Positions 43,670 through 53,712 of a stretch of DNA of 64,000 bases are shown here, piece by piece (the first letter of the stretch is position 1; each line of letters begins with the position of its first letter). Made by a program: the position numbers and the translations under genes. Source of the stretch: Amia ocellicauda. Taxonomy: Eukaryota; Chordata; Actinopteri; Amiiformes; Amiidae. The notes under the pieces were generated by a model, which was not told the DNA's origin, ran no database searches, and saw only the letters and a program-made list of their open reading frames with translations. The stretch covers positions 35,415,227-35,479,226 of the forward strand of contig NC_089863.1 of NCBI RefSeq assembly GCF_036373705.1, written 5' to 3'.

Positions 43670-43789
43670 AAGCTTTCAGCACCTGGTATTTCCAGGAGGT
43701 CACTCATCCAAGTACTGACGAGGCCCTGCCCAGTTTTTCTTCCGAGATCTGACGAGATCTTGCGTCTTCAGGACGGTGTGGCCGCAAGC
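43670..43789 (-). pseudogene. rna5s: 5S rRNA gene 6 (class b, promoter-damaged)
   Basis: The A box region reads GAAGAAAAACTGGGC and the region before it AAGACGCAAGATC, so the internal promoter is damaged. Genes 12 and 20 are copies. Confidence 0.8.
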
Positions 43790-44012
43790 CGAGATGCCTG
43801 GCTGCATGATGTCTCTTAAAGGTTGGCGGGTTTTGACGGAACTTCCAGCAAAAAAAAAATATAAAAAAAGAAAAAAGAAAAATGGATGGAAAAATATCAG
43901 TGCAGCAAAGGGTGTTGACAGTAGCTGGATACGTGTACAATACTTCAATTATATCTCCTCCAGACAGAGAGAGAGTATTAAGAGCTACGATAAAGTTACC
44001 CAGGAGACGCAA

Positions 44013-44132
44013 AAGCTTGCAGCACTAGGTATTTCCAGCAGGTCTCACATTCATGTACTGACCAGGTCCTGCCCCGTTTAGCTTCCGAGATCTGACGAGA
44101 TCGGGCGCGTTTAGGATGGTGTGGCCGCAAGC
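44013..44132 (-). rRNA. rna5s: 5S rRNA gene 7 (class c)
   Basis: The A box is as in the array consensus, but box C is altered (TACATGAATGTGAGACC). The start is GCTTGCGGCC, with T4 after the gene. Function is doubtful. Confidence 0.7.
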
Positions 44133-44341
44133 CGAGATGCGTGGCTGCATGATGTCTCTTAAAGCCTGGCGGGTATTGACGGAACTGCCAGCAAAAAAAA
44201 AAAAGAAAAATAGAGGGAAATATACCAGTGCAGCAAAGGGTGTTGAAAGTAGCCGGGTACGTGTACAATTCTTCAATTATATCTCCTGGAGACAGAAAGA
44301 GAGTATTAAGAGCTACGATGAAGTTACCCAGGAGACGTAAA

Positions 44342-44461
44342 AAGCTTGCAGCACCTGGTATTTCTAGGAGGTCTCCCATCCAAGTACTGACCAGGCCCTG
44401 CCCCGTTTAGCTTCCGAGATCTGACGAGATCGGGCGCATTCAGGACGGTGTGGCCACAAGC
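44342..44461 (-). rRNA. rna5s: 5S rRNA gene 8 (class d)
   Basis: This is among the best-preserved units. It starts GCTTGTGGCCACACC and has the array-type A box (AAGCTAAACGGGGC), an intact box C (TACTTGGATGGGAGACC), 120 bp and T5. Confidence 0.85.
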
Positions 44462-44486
44462 CGAAAGGCCTGGCTGCATGATGTCT

Positions 44487-44492
44487 CTTAAA
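44487..44492 (-). promoter_or_regulatory. Upstream TATA-like box of 5S gene 8 (representative)
   Basis: TTTAAG lies at -31 to -26 from the gene start, and the same box lies at the same distance before nearly every unit. Fish 5S genes commonly have a TATA-like element near -28 besides the internal promoter. Confidence 0.6.
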
Positions 44493-44681
44493 GGTTGGCG
44501 GGTATTGACGGAACTTCCAGCAAAAAAAAAAAAAAAAAAAAATAGAAAAATGGAGGGAAAAATATCAGTGCAGGAAAGGGTGTTGAAAGTAGCCGGGTAC
44601 GTGTACAATTCTTCAATTATATCTCCTGCAGACTGAGAGAGAGCATTAAGAGCTACGATAAAGTTACCCAGGAGACGTAAA

Positions 44682-44801
44682 AAGCTTGCAGCACCTGGTA
44701 TTTCCAGGAGGTCTCACATTCAAGTACTGACCAGGTCCTGCCCCGTTTAGCTTCCGAGATCTGACGATATCATGCGCATTCAGGACGGTGTGGCCGAAAG
44801 C
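44682..44801 (-). pseudogene. rna5s: 5S rRNA gene 9 (class e)
   Basis: It starts GCTTTCGGCC and carries GCGCATGATATCGTC in place of GCGCCCGATCTCGTC. Box C is altered (TACTTGAATGTGAGACC). T5 follows. Genes 15, 23 and 30 share these changes. Confidence 0.75.
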
Positions 44802-45016
44802 CGAGAGGCCCGGCTGCATGATGTCTCTTTAAGGCTGGCGGGTATTGACGGAACTTCCAGCAAAAAAAAAAAGAAAAAAGAAAAATGGAGGGAAAAATAT
44901 CAGTGCAGCAAAGGGTTTTGAAAGTAGCCGGGTACGTGTACAATTCTTCAATAATATCTCCTACAGACTGAAAGAGAGTATTAAGAGCTATGATGAAGTT
45001 ACCCAGGAGACGTAAA

Positions 45017-45125
45017 AAGCTTGCAGCACCTGGTATTTCCAGGAGGTCACCCATCCAAGTACTGACCAGGCCCTGCCCCGTTAGCCTCCGAGATCAGGCG
45101 CGTTCAGGACGGTGTGGCCGCAAGC
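45017..45125 (-). pseudogene. rna5s: 5S rRNA gene 10, internal deletion
   Basis: At 109 bp it lacks about 10 bp around GATCTCGTCAGATC and one A of the A box. Box C is intact and T5 is present. It occurs only once in the array. Confidence 0.85.
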
Positions 45126-45343
45126 CAAGAGGCCTGGCTGCATGATGTCTCTTAAAGGCTGGCGGGTATTGACGGAACTTCCAGCAAAAAAAAAAAAAAA
45201 AAAAATGGAAAATGGAGGGAAAAATATCAGTGCAGCAAAGGCTGTTGAAAGTAGCCGGGTACGTGTACAATACTTCAATTATATCTCCTCCAGACAGATA
45301 GAGAGTATTAAGAGCTACGATGAAGTTTCCCAGGAGACGTAAA

Positions 45344-45463
45344 ATGCTTGCAGCACCAGGTATTTCCAGGAGGTCTCCCATCCAAGTACTGACGAGGCCC
45401 TGCCCCGTTTAGCTTCCGAGATCTGACGACATCGGGCGTGTTCAGGACGGTGTGGCCACAAGC
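45344..45463 (-). rRNA. rna5s: 5S rRNA gene 11 (class a)
   Basis: Near-identical to gene 5, with the GCAAGCAT end and T4. One difference is GATGTCGTCAG. Confidence 0.75.
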
Positions 45464-45683
45464 CAAGAGGCCGGGTTGCATGATGTCTCTTAAAGGCTGG
45501 CGGGTATTGACAGAACTTCCAGCAAAAAATAAAAAATAAATAAATAGAAAAATGGAGGGAAAAATATCAGTGCAGGACAGGGTGTTGAAAGTAGCCGGGT
45601 ACATGTACAATTCTTCAATTATATCTCCTCCAGACTGAATGAGAGTATTAAGAGCTATGCTGAAGTTACCCAGGAGATGTAAA

Positions 45684-45803
45684 AAGCTTTCAGCACCTGG
45701 TATTTCCAGGAGGTCACTCATCCAAGTACTGACGAGGCCCTGCCCAGTTTTTCTTCCGAGATCTGACGAGATCTTGCGTCTTCAGGACGGTGTGGCCGCA
45801 AGC
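45684..45803 (-). pseudogene. rna5s: 5S rRNA gene 12 (class b)
   Basis: Copy of gene 6 with the same damaged A box. Confidence 0.8.
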
Positions 45804-46026
45804 CGAGATGCCTGGCTGCATGATGTCTCTTAAAGGTTGGCGGGTTTTGACGGAACTTCCAGCAAAAAAAAAATATAAAAAAAGAAAAAAGAAAAATGGA
45901 TGGAAAAATATCAGTGCAGCAAAGGGTGTTGACAGTAGCTGGATACGTGTACAATACTTCAATTATATCTCCTCCAGACAGAGAGAGAGTATTAAGAGCT
46001 ACGATAAAGTTACCCAGGAGACGCAA

Positions 46027-46146
46027 AAGCTTGCAGCACTAGGTATTTCCAGCAGGTCTCACATTCATGTACTGACCAGGTCCTGCCCCGTTTAGCTTCC
46101 GAGATCTGACGAGATCGGGCGCGTTTAGGATGGTGTGGCCGCAAGC
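46027..46146 (-). rRNA. rna5s: 5S rRNA gene 13 (class c)
   Basis: Copy of gene 7, with the altered box C (TACATGAATGTGAG) and T4. Confidence 0.7.
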
Positions 46147-46355
46147 CGAGATGCGTGGCTGCATGATGTCTCTTAAAGGCTGGCGGGTATTGACGGAACT
46201 GCCAGCAAAAAAAAAAAAGAAAAATAGAGGGAAATATACCAGTGCAGCAAAGGGTGTTGAAAGTAGCCGGGTACGTGTACAATTCTTCAATTATATCTCC
46301 TGGAGACAGAAAGAGAGTATTAAGAGCTACGATGAAGTTACCCAGGAGACGTAAA

Positions 46356-46475
46356 AAGCTTGCAGCACCTGGTATTTCTAGGAGGTCTCCCATCCAAGTA
46401 CTGACCAGGCCCTGCCCCGTTTAGCTTCCGAGATCTGACGAGATCGGGCGCATTCAGGACGGTGTGGCCACAAGC
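46356..46475 (-). rRNA. rna5s: 5S rRNA gene 14 (class d)
   Basis: Copy of gene 8. A box and box C are as in gene 8, with T5. Confidence 0.85.
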
Positions 46476-46693
46476 CGAAAGGCCTGGCTGCATGATGTCT
46501 CTTAAAGGTTGGCGGGTATTGACGGAACTTCCAGCAAAAAGAAAAAAAAAAAAAATAGAAAAATGGAAGGAAAAATATCAGTGCAGGAAAGGGTGTTGAA
46601 AGTAGCCGGGTACGTGTACAATTCTTCAATTATATCTCCTGCAGACTGAAAGAGAGTATTAAGAGCTACGATAAAGTTACCCAGGAGACGTTA

Positions 46694-46813
46694 AAGCTTG
46701 CAGCACCTGGTATTTCCAGGAGGTCTCACATTCAAGTACTGACCAGGTCCTGCCCCGTTTAGCTTCCGAGATCTGACGATATCATGCGCATTCAGGACGG
46801 TGTGGCCGAAAGC
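46694..46813 (-). pseudogene. rna5s: 5S rRNA gene 15 (class e)
   Basis: Copy of gene 9. Only T3 follows the gene, so termination would be weak. Confidence 0.75.
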
Positions 46814-47028
46814 CGAGAGGCCCAGCTGCATGATGTCTCTTTAAGGCTGGCGGGTATTGACGGAACTTCCAGCAAAAAAAAAAAGAAAAAAGAAAAATTG
46901 AGGGAAAAATATTAGTGCAGCAATGGGTTTTGAAAGTAGCCGGGTACGTGTACAATTCTTCAATAATATCTCCTACAGACTGAAAGAGAGTATTAAGAGC
47001 TATGATGAAGTTACCCAGGAGACGTAAA

Positions 47029-47147
47029 AAGCTTGCAGCACCTGGTATTTCTAGGAGGTCTCCCATCCAAGTACTGACCAGGCCCTGCCCCGTTAGCTTC
47101 CGAGATCTGACGAGATCGGGCGCGTTCAGGATGGTGTGGCCGCAAGC
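47029..47147 (-). rRNA. rna5s: 5S rRNA gene 16 (class f)
   Basis: 119 bp, with one A fewer in the A box (AAGCTAACGGGGC). Box C is intact and T5 follows. Gene 24 is its copy. Confidence 0.75.
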
Positions 47148-47354
47148 CGAGATGCCTGGCTGCATGACGTCTCTTAAAGGCTGGCGGGTATTGACGGAAC
47201 TGCCAGCAAAAAAAAAAGAAAAATAGAGGGAAATATACCAGTGCAGCAAAGGGTGTTGAAAGTAGCCGGGTACGTGTACAATTCTTCAATTATATCTCCT
47301 GGAGACAGAAAGAGAGTATTAAGAGCTACGATGAAGTTACCCAGGAGACGTAAA

Positions 47355-47474
47355 AAGCTTGCAGCACCTGGTATTTCTAGGAGGTCTCCCATCCAAGTAC
47401 TGACCAGGTCCTGCCCCGTTTAATTTCCGAGATCTGACGAGATCGGGCGCATTCAGGACGGTGTGGCCACAAGC
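47355..47474 (-). rRNA. rna5s: 5S rRNA gene 17 (class d variant)
   Basis: Like class d, but with GGAAATTAAACGGGGC in the A box region. Box C is intact and T5 follows. Confidence 0.75.
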
Positions 47475-47697
47475 CGAAAGGCCTGGCTGCATGATGTCTC
47501 TTAAAGATTGGCGGGTATTGACGGAACTTCCAGCAAAAAAAAAAAAGAAAAAAAGAAAAAAGAAAAATGGATGGAAAAATATCAGTGCAGCAAAGGGTGT
47601 TGACAGTAGCTGGATACGTGTACAATACTTCAATTATATCTCCTCCAGACAGAGAGAGAGTATTAAGAGCTACGATAAAGTTACCCAGGAGACGTAA

Positions 47698-47817
47698 AAG
47701 CTTGCAGAACTAGGTATTTCCAGGAGGTCTCCCATCCAAGTACTGACCAGGTCCTGCCCCGTTTAGCTTCCGAGATCTGACGAGATCGGGCGCGTTCAGG
47801 ATGGTGTGGCCGCAAGC
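47698..47817 (-). rRNA. rna5s: 5S rRNA gene 18
   Basis: The array-type A box and box C are both present. The 3' end reads CCTAGTTCTGCAAGCTT and T4 follows. It looks like a mosaic of classes c and f. Confidence 0.8.
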
Positions 47818-48026
47818 CAAGATGCCTGGCTGCATGATGTCTCTTAAAGGCTGGCGGGTATTGACGGAACTGCCAGCAAAAAAAAAAAAGAAAAATAGAG
47901 GGAAATATACCAGTGCAGCAAAGGGTGTTGAAAGTAGCCGGGTACGTGTACAATTCTTCAATTATATCTCCTGGAGACAGAAAGAGAGTATTAAGAGCTA
48001 CGATGAAGTTACCCAGGAGACGTAAA

Positions 48027-48145
48027 AAGCTTGCAGCACCTGGTATTTCCAGGAGGTCACCCATCCAAGTACTGACCAGGCCCTGCCCCGTTAGCTTCCG
48101 AGATCTGATGAGATCGGGCGCGTTCAGGACGGTGTGGCCGCAAGC
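48027..48145 (-). rRNA. rna5s: 5S rRNA gene 19 (class h)
   Basis: 119 bp with the short A box and GATCTCATCAGATC. Box C is GGATGGGTGACC and T5 follows. Gene 29 is its copy. Confidence 0.75.
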
Positions 48146-48363
48146 CAAGAGGCCTGGCTGCATGATGTCTCTTAAAGGTTGACGGGTATTGACGGAACTT
48201 CCAGCAAAAAAAAAAAAAAAAAAAATAGAAAAATGGAGGGAAAAATATCAGTGCAGGAAAGGGTGTTGAAAGTAGCCGGGTACGTGTACAATTCTTCAAT
48301 TATATCTCCTGCAGACTGAAAGAGAGTATTAAGAGCTACGATAAAGTTACCCAGGAGACGTAA

Positions 48364-48483
48364 AAGCTTGCAGCACCTGGTATTTCCAGGAGGTCACTCA
48401 TCCAAGTACTGACGAGGCCCTGCCCAGTTTTTCTTCCGAGATCTGACGAGATCTTGCGTCTTCAGGACGGTGTGGCCGCAAGC
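48364..48483 (-). pseudogene. rna5s: 5S rRNA gene 20 (class b)
   Basis: Third copy of the gene-6 type with the damaged A box. T4 follows. Confidence 0.8.
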
Positions 48484-48706
48484 CGAGATGCCTGGCTGCA
48501 TGATGTCTCTTAAAGGTTGGCGGGTTTTGACGGAACTTCCAGCAAAAATAAAATATAAAAAAAGAAAAAAGAAAAATGGATGGAAGAATATCAGTGCAGC
48601 AAAGGGTGTTGACAGTAGCTGGATACGTGTACAATACTTCAATTATATCTCCTCCAGACAGAGAGAGAGTATTAAGAGCTACGATAAAGTTACCCAGGAG
48701 ACGCAA

Positions 48707-48826
48707 AAGCTTGCAGCACTAGGTATTTCCAGCAGGTCTCACATTCATGTACTGACCAGGTCCTGCCCCGTTTAGCTTCCGAGATCTGACGAGATCGGGC
48801 GCGTTTAGGATGGTGTGGCCGCAAGC
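48707..48826 (-). rRNA. rna5s: 5S rRNA gene 21 (class c)
   Basis: Copy of genes 7 and 13, with altered box C and T4. Confidence 0.7.
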
Positions 48827-49036
48827 CGAGATGCCTGGCTGCATGATGTCTCTTAAAGGCTGGCGGGTATTGACGGAACTGCCAGCAAAAAAAAAAAAAG
48901 AAAAATAGAGGGAAATATACCAGTGCAGCAAAGGGTGTTGAAAGTAGCCGGGTACGTGTACAATTCTTCAATTATATCTCCTGGAGACAGAAAGAGAGTA
49001 TTAAGAGCTACGATGAAGTTACCCAGGAGACGTAAA

Positions 49037-49156
49037 AAGCTTGCAGCACCTGGTATTTCTAGGAGGTCTCCCATCCAAGTACTGACCAGGCCCTGCCCCG
49101 TTTAGCTTCCGAGATCTGACGAGATCGGGCGCATTCAGGACGGTGTGGCCACAAGC
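49037..49156 (-). rRNA. rna5s: 5S rRNA gene 22 (class d)
   Basis: Copy of gene 8 with intact A box and box C and T5. Confidence 0.85.
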
Positions 49157-49374
49157 CGAAAGGCCTGGCTGCATGATGTCTCTTAAAGGTTGGCGGGTAT
49201 TGACGGAACTTCCAGCAAAAAGAAAAAAAAAAAAAATAGAAAAATGGAAGGAAAAATATCAGTGCAGGAAAGGGTGTTGAAAGTAGCCGGGTACGTGTAC
49301 AATTCTTCAATTATATCTCCTGCAGACTGAAAGAGAGTATTAAGAGCTACGATAAAGTTACCCAGGAGACGTAA

Positions 49375-49494
49375 AAGCTTGCAGCACCTGGTATTTCCAG
49401 GAGGTCTCACATTCAAGTACTGACCAGGTCCTGCCCCGTTTAGCTTCCGAGATCTGACGATATCATGCGCATTCAGGACGGTGTGGCCGAAAGC
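49375..49494 (-). pseudogene. rna5s: 5S rRNA gene 23 (class e)
   Basis: Copy of gene 9 with the same changes at the start and in box C. T4 follows. Confidence 0.75.
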
Positions 49495-49709
49495 CGAGAG
49501 GCCCAGCTGCATGATGTCTCTTTAAGGCTGGCGGGTATTGACGGAACTTCCAGCAAAAAAAAAAAGAAAAAAGAAAAATTGAGGGAAAAATATCAGTGCA
49601 GCAATGGGTTTTGAAAGTAGCCGGGTACGTGTACAATTCTTCAATAATATCTCCTACAGACTGAAAGAGAGTATTAAGAGCTATGATGAAGTTACCCAGG
49701 AGACGTAAA

Positions 49710-49828
49710 AAGCTTGCAGCACCTGGTATTTCTAGGAGGTCTCCCATCCAAGTACTGACCAGGCCCTGCCCCGTTAGCTTCCGAGATCTGACGAGATCGG
49801 GCGCGTTCAGGATGGTGTGGCCGCAAGC
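49710..49828 (-). rRNA. rna5s: 5S rRNA gene 24 (class f)
   Basis: Copy of gene 16, 119 bp, with box C intact and T5. Confidence 0.75.
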
Positions 49829-50035
49829 CGAGATGCCTGGCTGCATGACGTCTCTTAAAGGCTGGCGGGTATTGACGGAACTGCCAGCAAAAAAAAAAGA
49901 AAAATAGAGGGAAATATACCAGTGCAGCAAAGGGTGTTGAAAGTAGCCGGGTACGTGTACAATTCTTCAATTATATCTCCTGGAGACAGAAAGAGAGTAT
50001 TAAGAGCTACGATGAAGTTACCCAGGAGATGTAAA

Positions 50036-50051
50036 AAGCTTGCAGCACCTG

Positions 50052-50083
<32 letters not shown>

Positions 50084-50155
50084 ACCAGGTCCTGCCCCGT
50101 TTAGCTTCCGAGATCTGACGAGATCGGGCGCATTCAGGACGGTGTGGCCACAAGC
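50036..50155 (-). rRNA. rna5s: 5S rRNA gene 25 (class d variant)
   Basis: Copy of gene 17's position 2,681 bp on, but with the array-type A box. One change near the end is TAGGAATACC. T5 follows. Confidence 0.8.
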
Positions 50156-50381
50156 CGAAAGGCCTGGCTGCATGATGTCTCTTAAAGATTGGCGGGTATT
50201 GACGGAACTTCCAGCAAAAAAAAAAAAGAAAAAAAGAAAAAAGAAAAATGGATGGAAAAATATCAGTGCAGCAAAGGGTGTTGACAGTAGCTGGATACGT
50301 GTACAAAAATACTTCAATTATATCTCCTCCAGACAGAGAGAGAGTATTAAGAGCTACGATAAAGTTACCCAGGAGACGTAA

Positions 50382-50501
50382 AAGCTTGCAGCACTAGGTA
50401 TTTCCAGGAGGTCTCACTTTCATGTACTGACCAGGTCCTGCCGCGTTTAGCTTCCGAGATCTGACGAGATCGGGCGCGTTCAGGATGGTGTGGCCGCAAG
50501 C
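50382..50501 (-). rRNA. rna5s: 5S rRNA gene 26 (class c variant)
   Basis: Box C is altered (TACATGAAAGTGAGACC) and the A box reads AAGCTAAACGCGGC. T4 follows. Function is doubtful. Confidence 0.7.
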
Positions 50502-50709
50502 CGAGATGCCTGGCTGCATGATGTCTCTTAAAGGCTGGCGGGTATTGACGGAACTGCCAGCAAAAAAAAAAAGAAAAATAGAGGGAAATATACCAGTGCA
50601 GCAAAGGGTGTTGAAAGTAGCCGGGTACGTGTACGATTCTTCAATTATATCTCCTGGAGACAGAAAGAGAGTATTAAGAGCTACGATGAAGTTACCCAGG
50701 AGACGTAAA

Positions 50710-50829
50710 AAGCTTGCAGCACCTGGTATTTCTAGGAGGTCTCCCATCCAAGTACTGACCAGGCCCTGCCCCGTTTAGCTTCCGAGATCTGACGAGATCG
50801 GGCGCATTCAGGATGGTGTGGCCACAAGC
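50710..50829 (-). rRNA. rna5s: 5S rRNA gene 27 (class d)
   Basis: Class d with CCATCCTGAATGC near the start. A box and box C are intact and T5 follows. Confidence 0.85.
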
Positions 50830-51052
50830 CGAAAGGCCTGGCTGCATGATGTCTCTTAAAGGTTGGCGGGTATTGACGGAACTTCCAGCAAAAAAAAAAA
50901 AGAAAAAAAGAAAAAAGAAAAATGGATGGAAAAATATCAGTGCAGCAAAGGGTGTTGACAGTAGCTGGATATGTGTACAATACTTCAATTATATCTCCTC
51001 CAGACAGAGAGAGAGTATTAAGAGCTACGATAAAGTTACCCAGGAGACGTAA

Positions 51053-51172
51053 AAGCTTGCAGAACTAGGTATTTCCAGGAGGTCTCACTTTCATGTACTG
51101 ACCAGGTCCTGCCCCGTTTAGCTTCCGAGATCTGACGAGATCGGGCGCGTTCAGGATGGTGTGGCCGCAAGC
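51053..51172 (-). rRNA. rna5s: 5S rRNA gene 28 (class c variant)
   Basis: Altered box C (TACATGAAAGTGAG), array-type A box and T4. Confidence 0.7.
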
Positions 51173-51381
51173 CGAGATGCCTGGCTGCATGATGTCTCTT
51201 AAAGGCTGGCGGGTATTGACGGAACTGCCAGCAAAAAAAAAAAAGAAAAATAGAGGGAAATATACCAGTGCAGCAAAGGGTGTTGAAAGTAGCCGGGTAC
51301 GTGTACAATTCTTCAATTATATCTCCTGGAGACAGAAAGAGAGTATTAAGAGCTACGATGAAGTTACCCAGGAGACGTAAA

Positions 51382-51500
51382 AAGCTTGCAGCACCTGGTA
51401 TTTCCAGGAGGTCACCCATCCAAGTACTGACCAGGCCCTGCCCCGTTAGCTTCCGAGATCTGATGAGATCGGGCGCGTTCAGGACGGTGTGGCCGCAAGC
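51382..51500 (-). rRNA. rna5s: 5S rRNA gene 29 (class h)
   Basis: Copy of gene 19 at 3,355 bp, with the short A box and T5. Confidence 0.75.
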
Positions 51501-51718
51501 CAAGAGGCCTGGCTGCATGATGTCTCTTAAAGGTTGACGGGTATTGACGGAACTTCCAGCAAAAAAAAAAAAAAAAAAAAAAGAAAAATGGAGGGAAAAA
51601 TATCAGTGCAGGAAAGGGTGTTGAAAGTAGCCGGGTACGTGTACAATTCTTCAATTATATCTCCTGCAGACTGAAAGAGAGTATTAAGAGCTACGATAAA
51701 GTTACCCAGGAGACGTAA

Positions 51719-51838
51719 AAGCTTGCAGCACCTGGTATTTCCAGGAGGTCTCACATTCAAGTACTGACCAGGTCCTGCCCCGTTAAGCTTCCGAGATCTG
51801 ATGATATCATGCGCGTTCAGGACGGTGTGGCCGAAAGC
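51719..51838 (-). pseudogene. rna5s: 5S rRNA gene 30 (class e)
   Basis: Class e with an additional A-box change (AAGCTTAACGGGGC) and ATATCATC. T4 follows. Confidence 0.75.
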
Positions 51839-52053
51839 CGAGAGGCCCGGCTGCATGATGTCTCTTTAAGGCTGGCGGGTATTGACGGAACTTCCAGCAA
51901 AAAAAAAAAGAAAAAAGAAAAATGGAGGGAAAAATATCAGTGCAGCAAAGGGTTTTGAAAGTTGCCGGGTACGTGTACAATTCTTCAATAATATCTCCTA
52001 CAGACTGAAAGAGAGTATTAAGAGCTATGATGAAGTTACCCAGGAGACGTAAA

Positions 52054-52173
52054 AAGCTTGCAGCACCTGGTATTTCTAGGAGGTCTCCCATCCAAGTACT
52101 GACCAGGCCCTGCCCCGTTTAGCTTCCGAGATCTGATGAGATCGGGCGCGTTCAGGATGGTGTGGCCGCAAGC
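52054..52173 (-). rRNA. rna5s: 5S rRNA gene 31
   Basis: Array-type A box and intact box C, with CCATCCTGAACGC and GATCTCATCAGATC. T5 follows. It looks well preserved. Confidence 0.8.
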
Positions 52174-52388
52174 CAAGATGCCTGACTGCATGATGTCTCT
52201 TAAAGGTTGGCGGTTATTGACGGAACTTCCAGCAAAAAAAAAAAAAAAAAAAGAAAAATGGATGGAAAAATATCAGTGCAGCAAATGGTGTTGACAGTAG
52301 CTGGGTACGTGTACAATACTTCAATTATATCTCCTCCAGACAGATAGAGAGTATTAAGAGCTACGATAAAGTTACCCAGGAGACGTAA

Positions 52389-52508
52389 AAGCTTGCAGCA
52401 CCAGGTATTTCCAGGAGGTCTCACATTCATGTACTGACCAGGTCCTGCCCCGTTTAGCTTCCGAGATCTGACGAGATCGGGCGAGTTCAGGATGGTGTGA
52501 CCGCAAGC
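52389..52508 (-). rRNA. rna5s: 5S rRNA gene 32 (class c variant)
   Basis: It starts GCTTGCGGTCACACC and has altered box C (TACATGAATGTGAG) and T4. Gene 34 is identical by eye, 671 bp away. Confidence 0.7.
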
Positions 52509-52725
52509 CAAGATGCCTGGCTGCATGATGTCTCTTAAAGGCTGGCGGGTATTGACGGAATTTCCAGCAAAAAAAAAAAAAAAAAATAGAAAAATGGAGG
52601 GAAAAATATCAGTGCAGGAAAGGGTGTTGAAAGTAGCCGGGTACGTGTACAATTCTTCAATTATATCTCCTGGAGACAGAAAGAGAGTATTAAGAGCTAC
52701 GATGAAGTTACCCAGGAGACGTAAA

Positions 52726-52844
52726 AAGCTTACAGCACCTGGTATTTCTAGGAAGTCTCCCATCCAAGTACTGACCAGGCCCTGCCCCGTTAGCTTCCGA
52801 GATCTGACGAGATCGGGCGCATTCAGGACGGTGTGGCCACAAGC
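52726..52844 (-). rRNA. rna5s: 5S rRNA gene 33 (class d relative)
   Basis: 119 bp with the short A box and intact box C. The end is GCTGTAAGCTT, the usual vertebrate ending. T5 follows. Confidence 0.75.
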
Positions 52845-53059
52845 CAAGATGCCTGACTGCATGATGTCTCTTAAAGGTTGGCGGTTATTGACGGAACTTC
52901 CAGCAAAAAAAAAAAAAAAAAAAGAAAAATGGATGGAAAAATATCAGTGCAGCAAATGGTGTTGACAGTAGCTGGGTACGTGTACAATACTTCAATTATA
53001 TCTCCTCCAGACAGATAGAGAGTATTAAGAGCTACGATAAAGTTACCCAGGAGACGTAA

Positions 53060-53179
53060 AAGCTTGCAGCACCAGGTATTTCCAGGAGGTCTCACATTCA
53101 TGTACTGACCAGGTCCTGCCCCGTTTAGCTTCCGAGATCTGACGAGATCGGGCGAGTTCAGGATGGTGTGACCGCAAGC
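53060..53179 (-). rRNA. rna5s: 5S rRNA gene 34 (class c variant)
   Basis: Copy of gene 32 in the 671-bp dimer repeat. Confidence 0.7.
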
Positions 53180-53396
53180 CAAGATGCCTGGCTGCATGAT
53201 GTCTCTTAAAGGCTGGCGGGTATTGACGGAATTTCCAGCAAAAAAAAAAAAAAAAAATAGAAAAATGGAGGGAAAAATATCAGTGCAGGAAAGGGTGTTG
53301 AAAGTAGCCGGGTACGTGTACAATTCTTCAATTATATCTCCTGGAGACAGAAAGAGAGTATTAAGAGCTACGATGAAGTTACCCAGGAGACGTAAA

Positions 53397-53515
53397 AAGC
53401 TTACAGCACCTGGTATTTCTAGGAAGTCTCCCATCCAAGTACTGACCAGGCCCTGCCCCGTTAGCTTCCGAGATCTGACGAGATCGGGCGCATTCAGGAC
53501 GGTGTGGCCACAAGC
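53397..53515 (-). rRNA. rna5s: 5S rRNA gene 35 (class d relative)
   Basis: Copy of gene 33, the last unit before the transposon. The spacer continues to about 53,711. Confidence 0.75.
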
Positions 53516-53712
53516 CGAAAGGCCTGGCTGCATGATGTCTCTTAAAGGTTGACGGGTATTGACGGAACTTCCAGCAAGAAAAAAATGGATAAAGAAAAAT
53601 GGAGGGAAAAATATCAGTGCAGCAATGGGTGTTGAAAGTAGCCGGGTACGTGTACAATACTTCAATTATATCTCCTCCAGACAGAAAGAGAGTATTAAGA
53701 GCTACGATGAAA

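Larger units (their letters stand above)
41890..53711 (-). repeat. Tandem 5S rDNA array, 35 units
   Basis: Thirty-five 5S rRNA-like genes of 119-120 bp (one of 109) repeat at 326-346 bp, all on the minus strand. Each spacer holds an oligo(A)-rich tract (minus: oligo T), a GTACACGTACCCGGC-like strip and an upstream TTTAAG box. Unit-to-unit comparison shows multi-unit duplications. Genes 5-9 match 11-15 at 2,014 bp. Genes 12-18 match 20-26 at about 2,680 bp. Genes 17-19 match 27-29 at 3,355 bp. Genes 32-33 match 34-35 at 671 bp. The right edge is cut by a Tc1 transposon. Confidence 0.95.

Noticed and set aside
52200-53665. Open frames of 220 and 264 codons, and dozens of 60-160 codon frames across 41.9-53.7 kb
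   Set aside because: They are translations of 5S genes and their spacers, repeating with the rDNA unit. No protein-like features beyond that.
41890-53711. Regular repeats resembling a CRISPR array
   Set aside because: The repeat is a 5S rRNA gene of 120 bp, the spacers are homologous to one another, and the DNA is eukaryotic.
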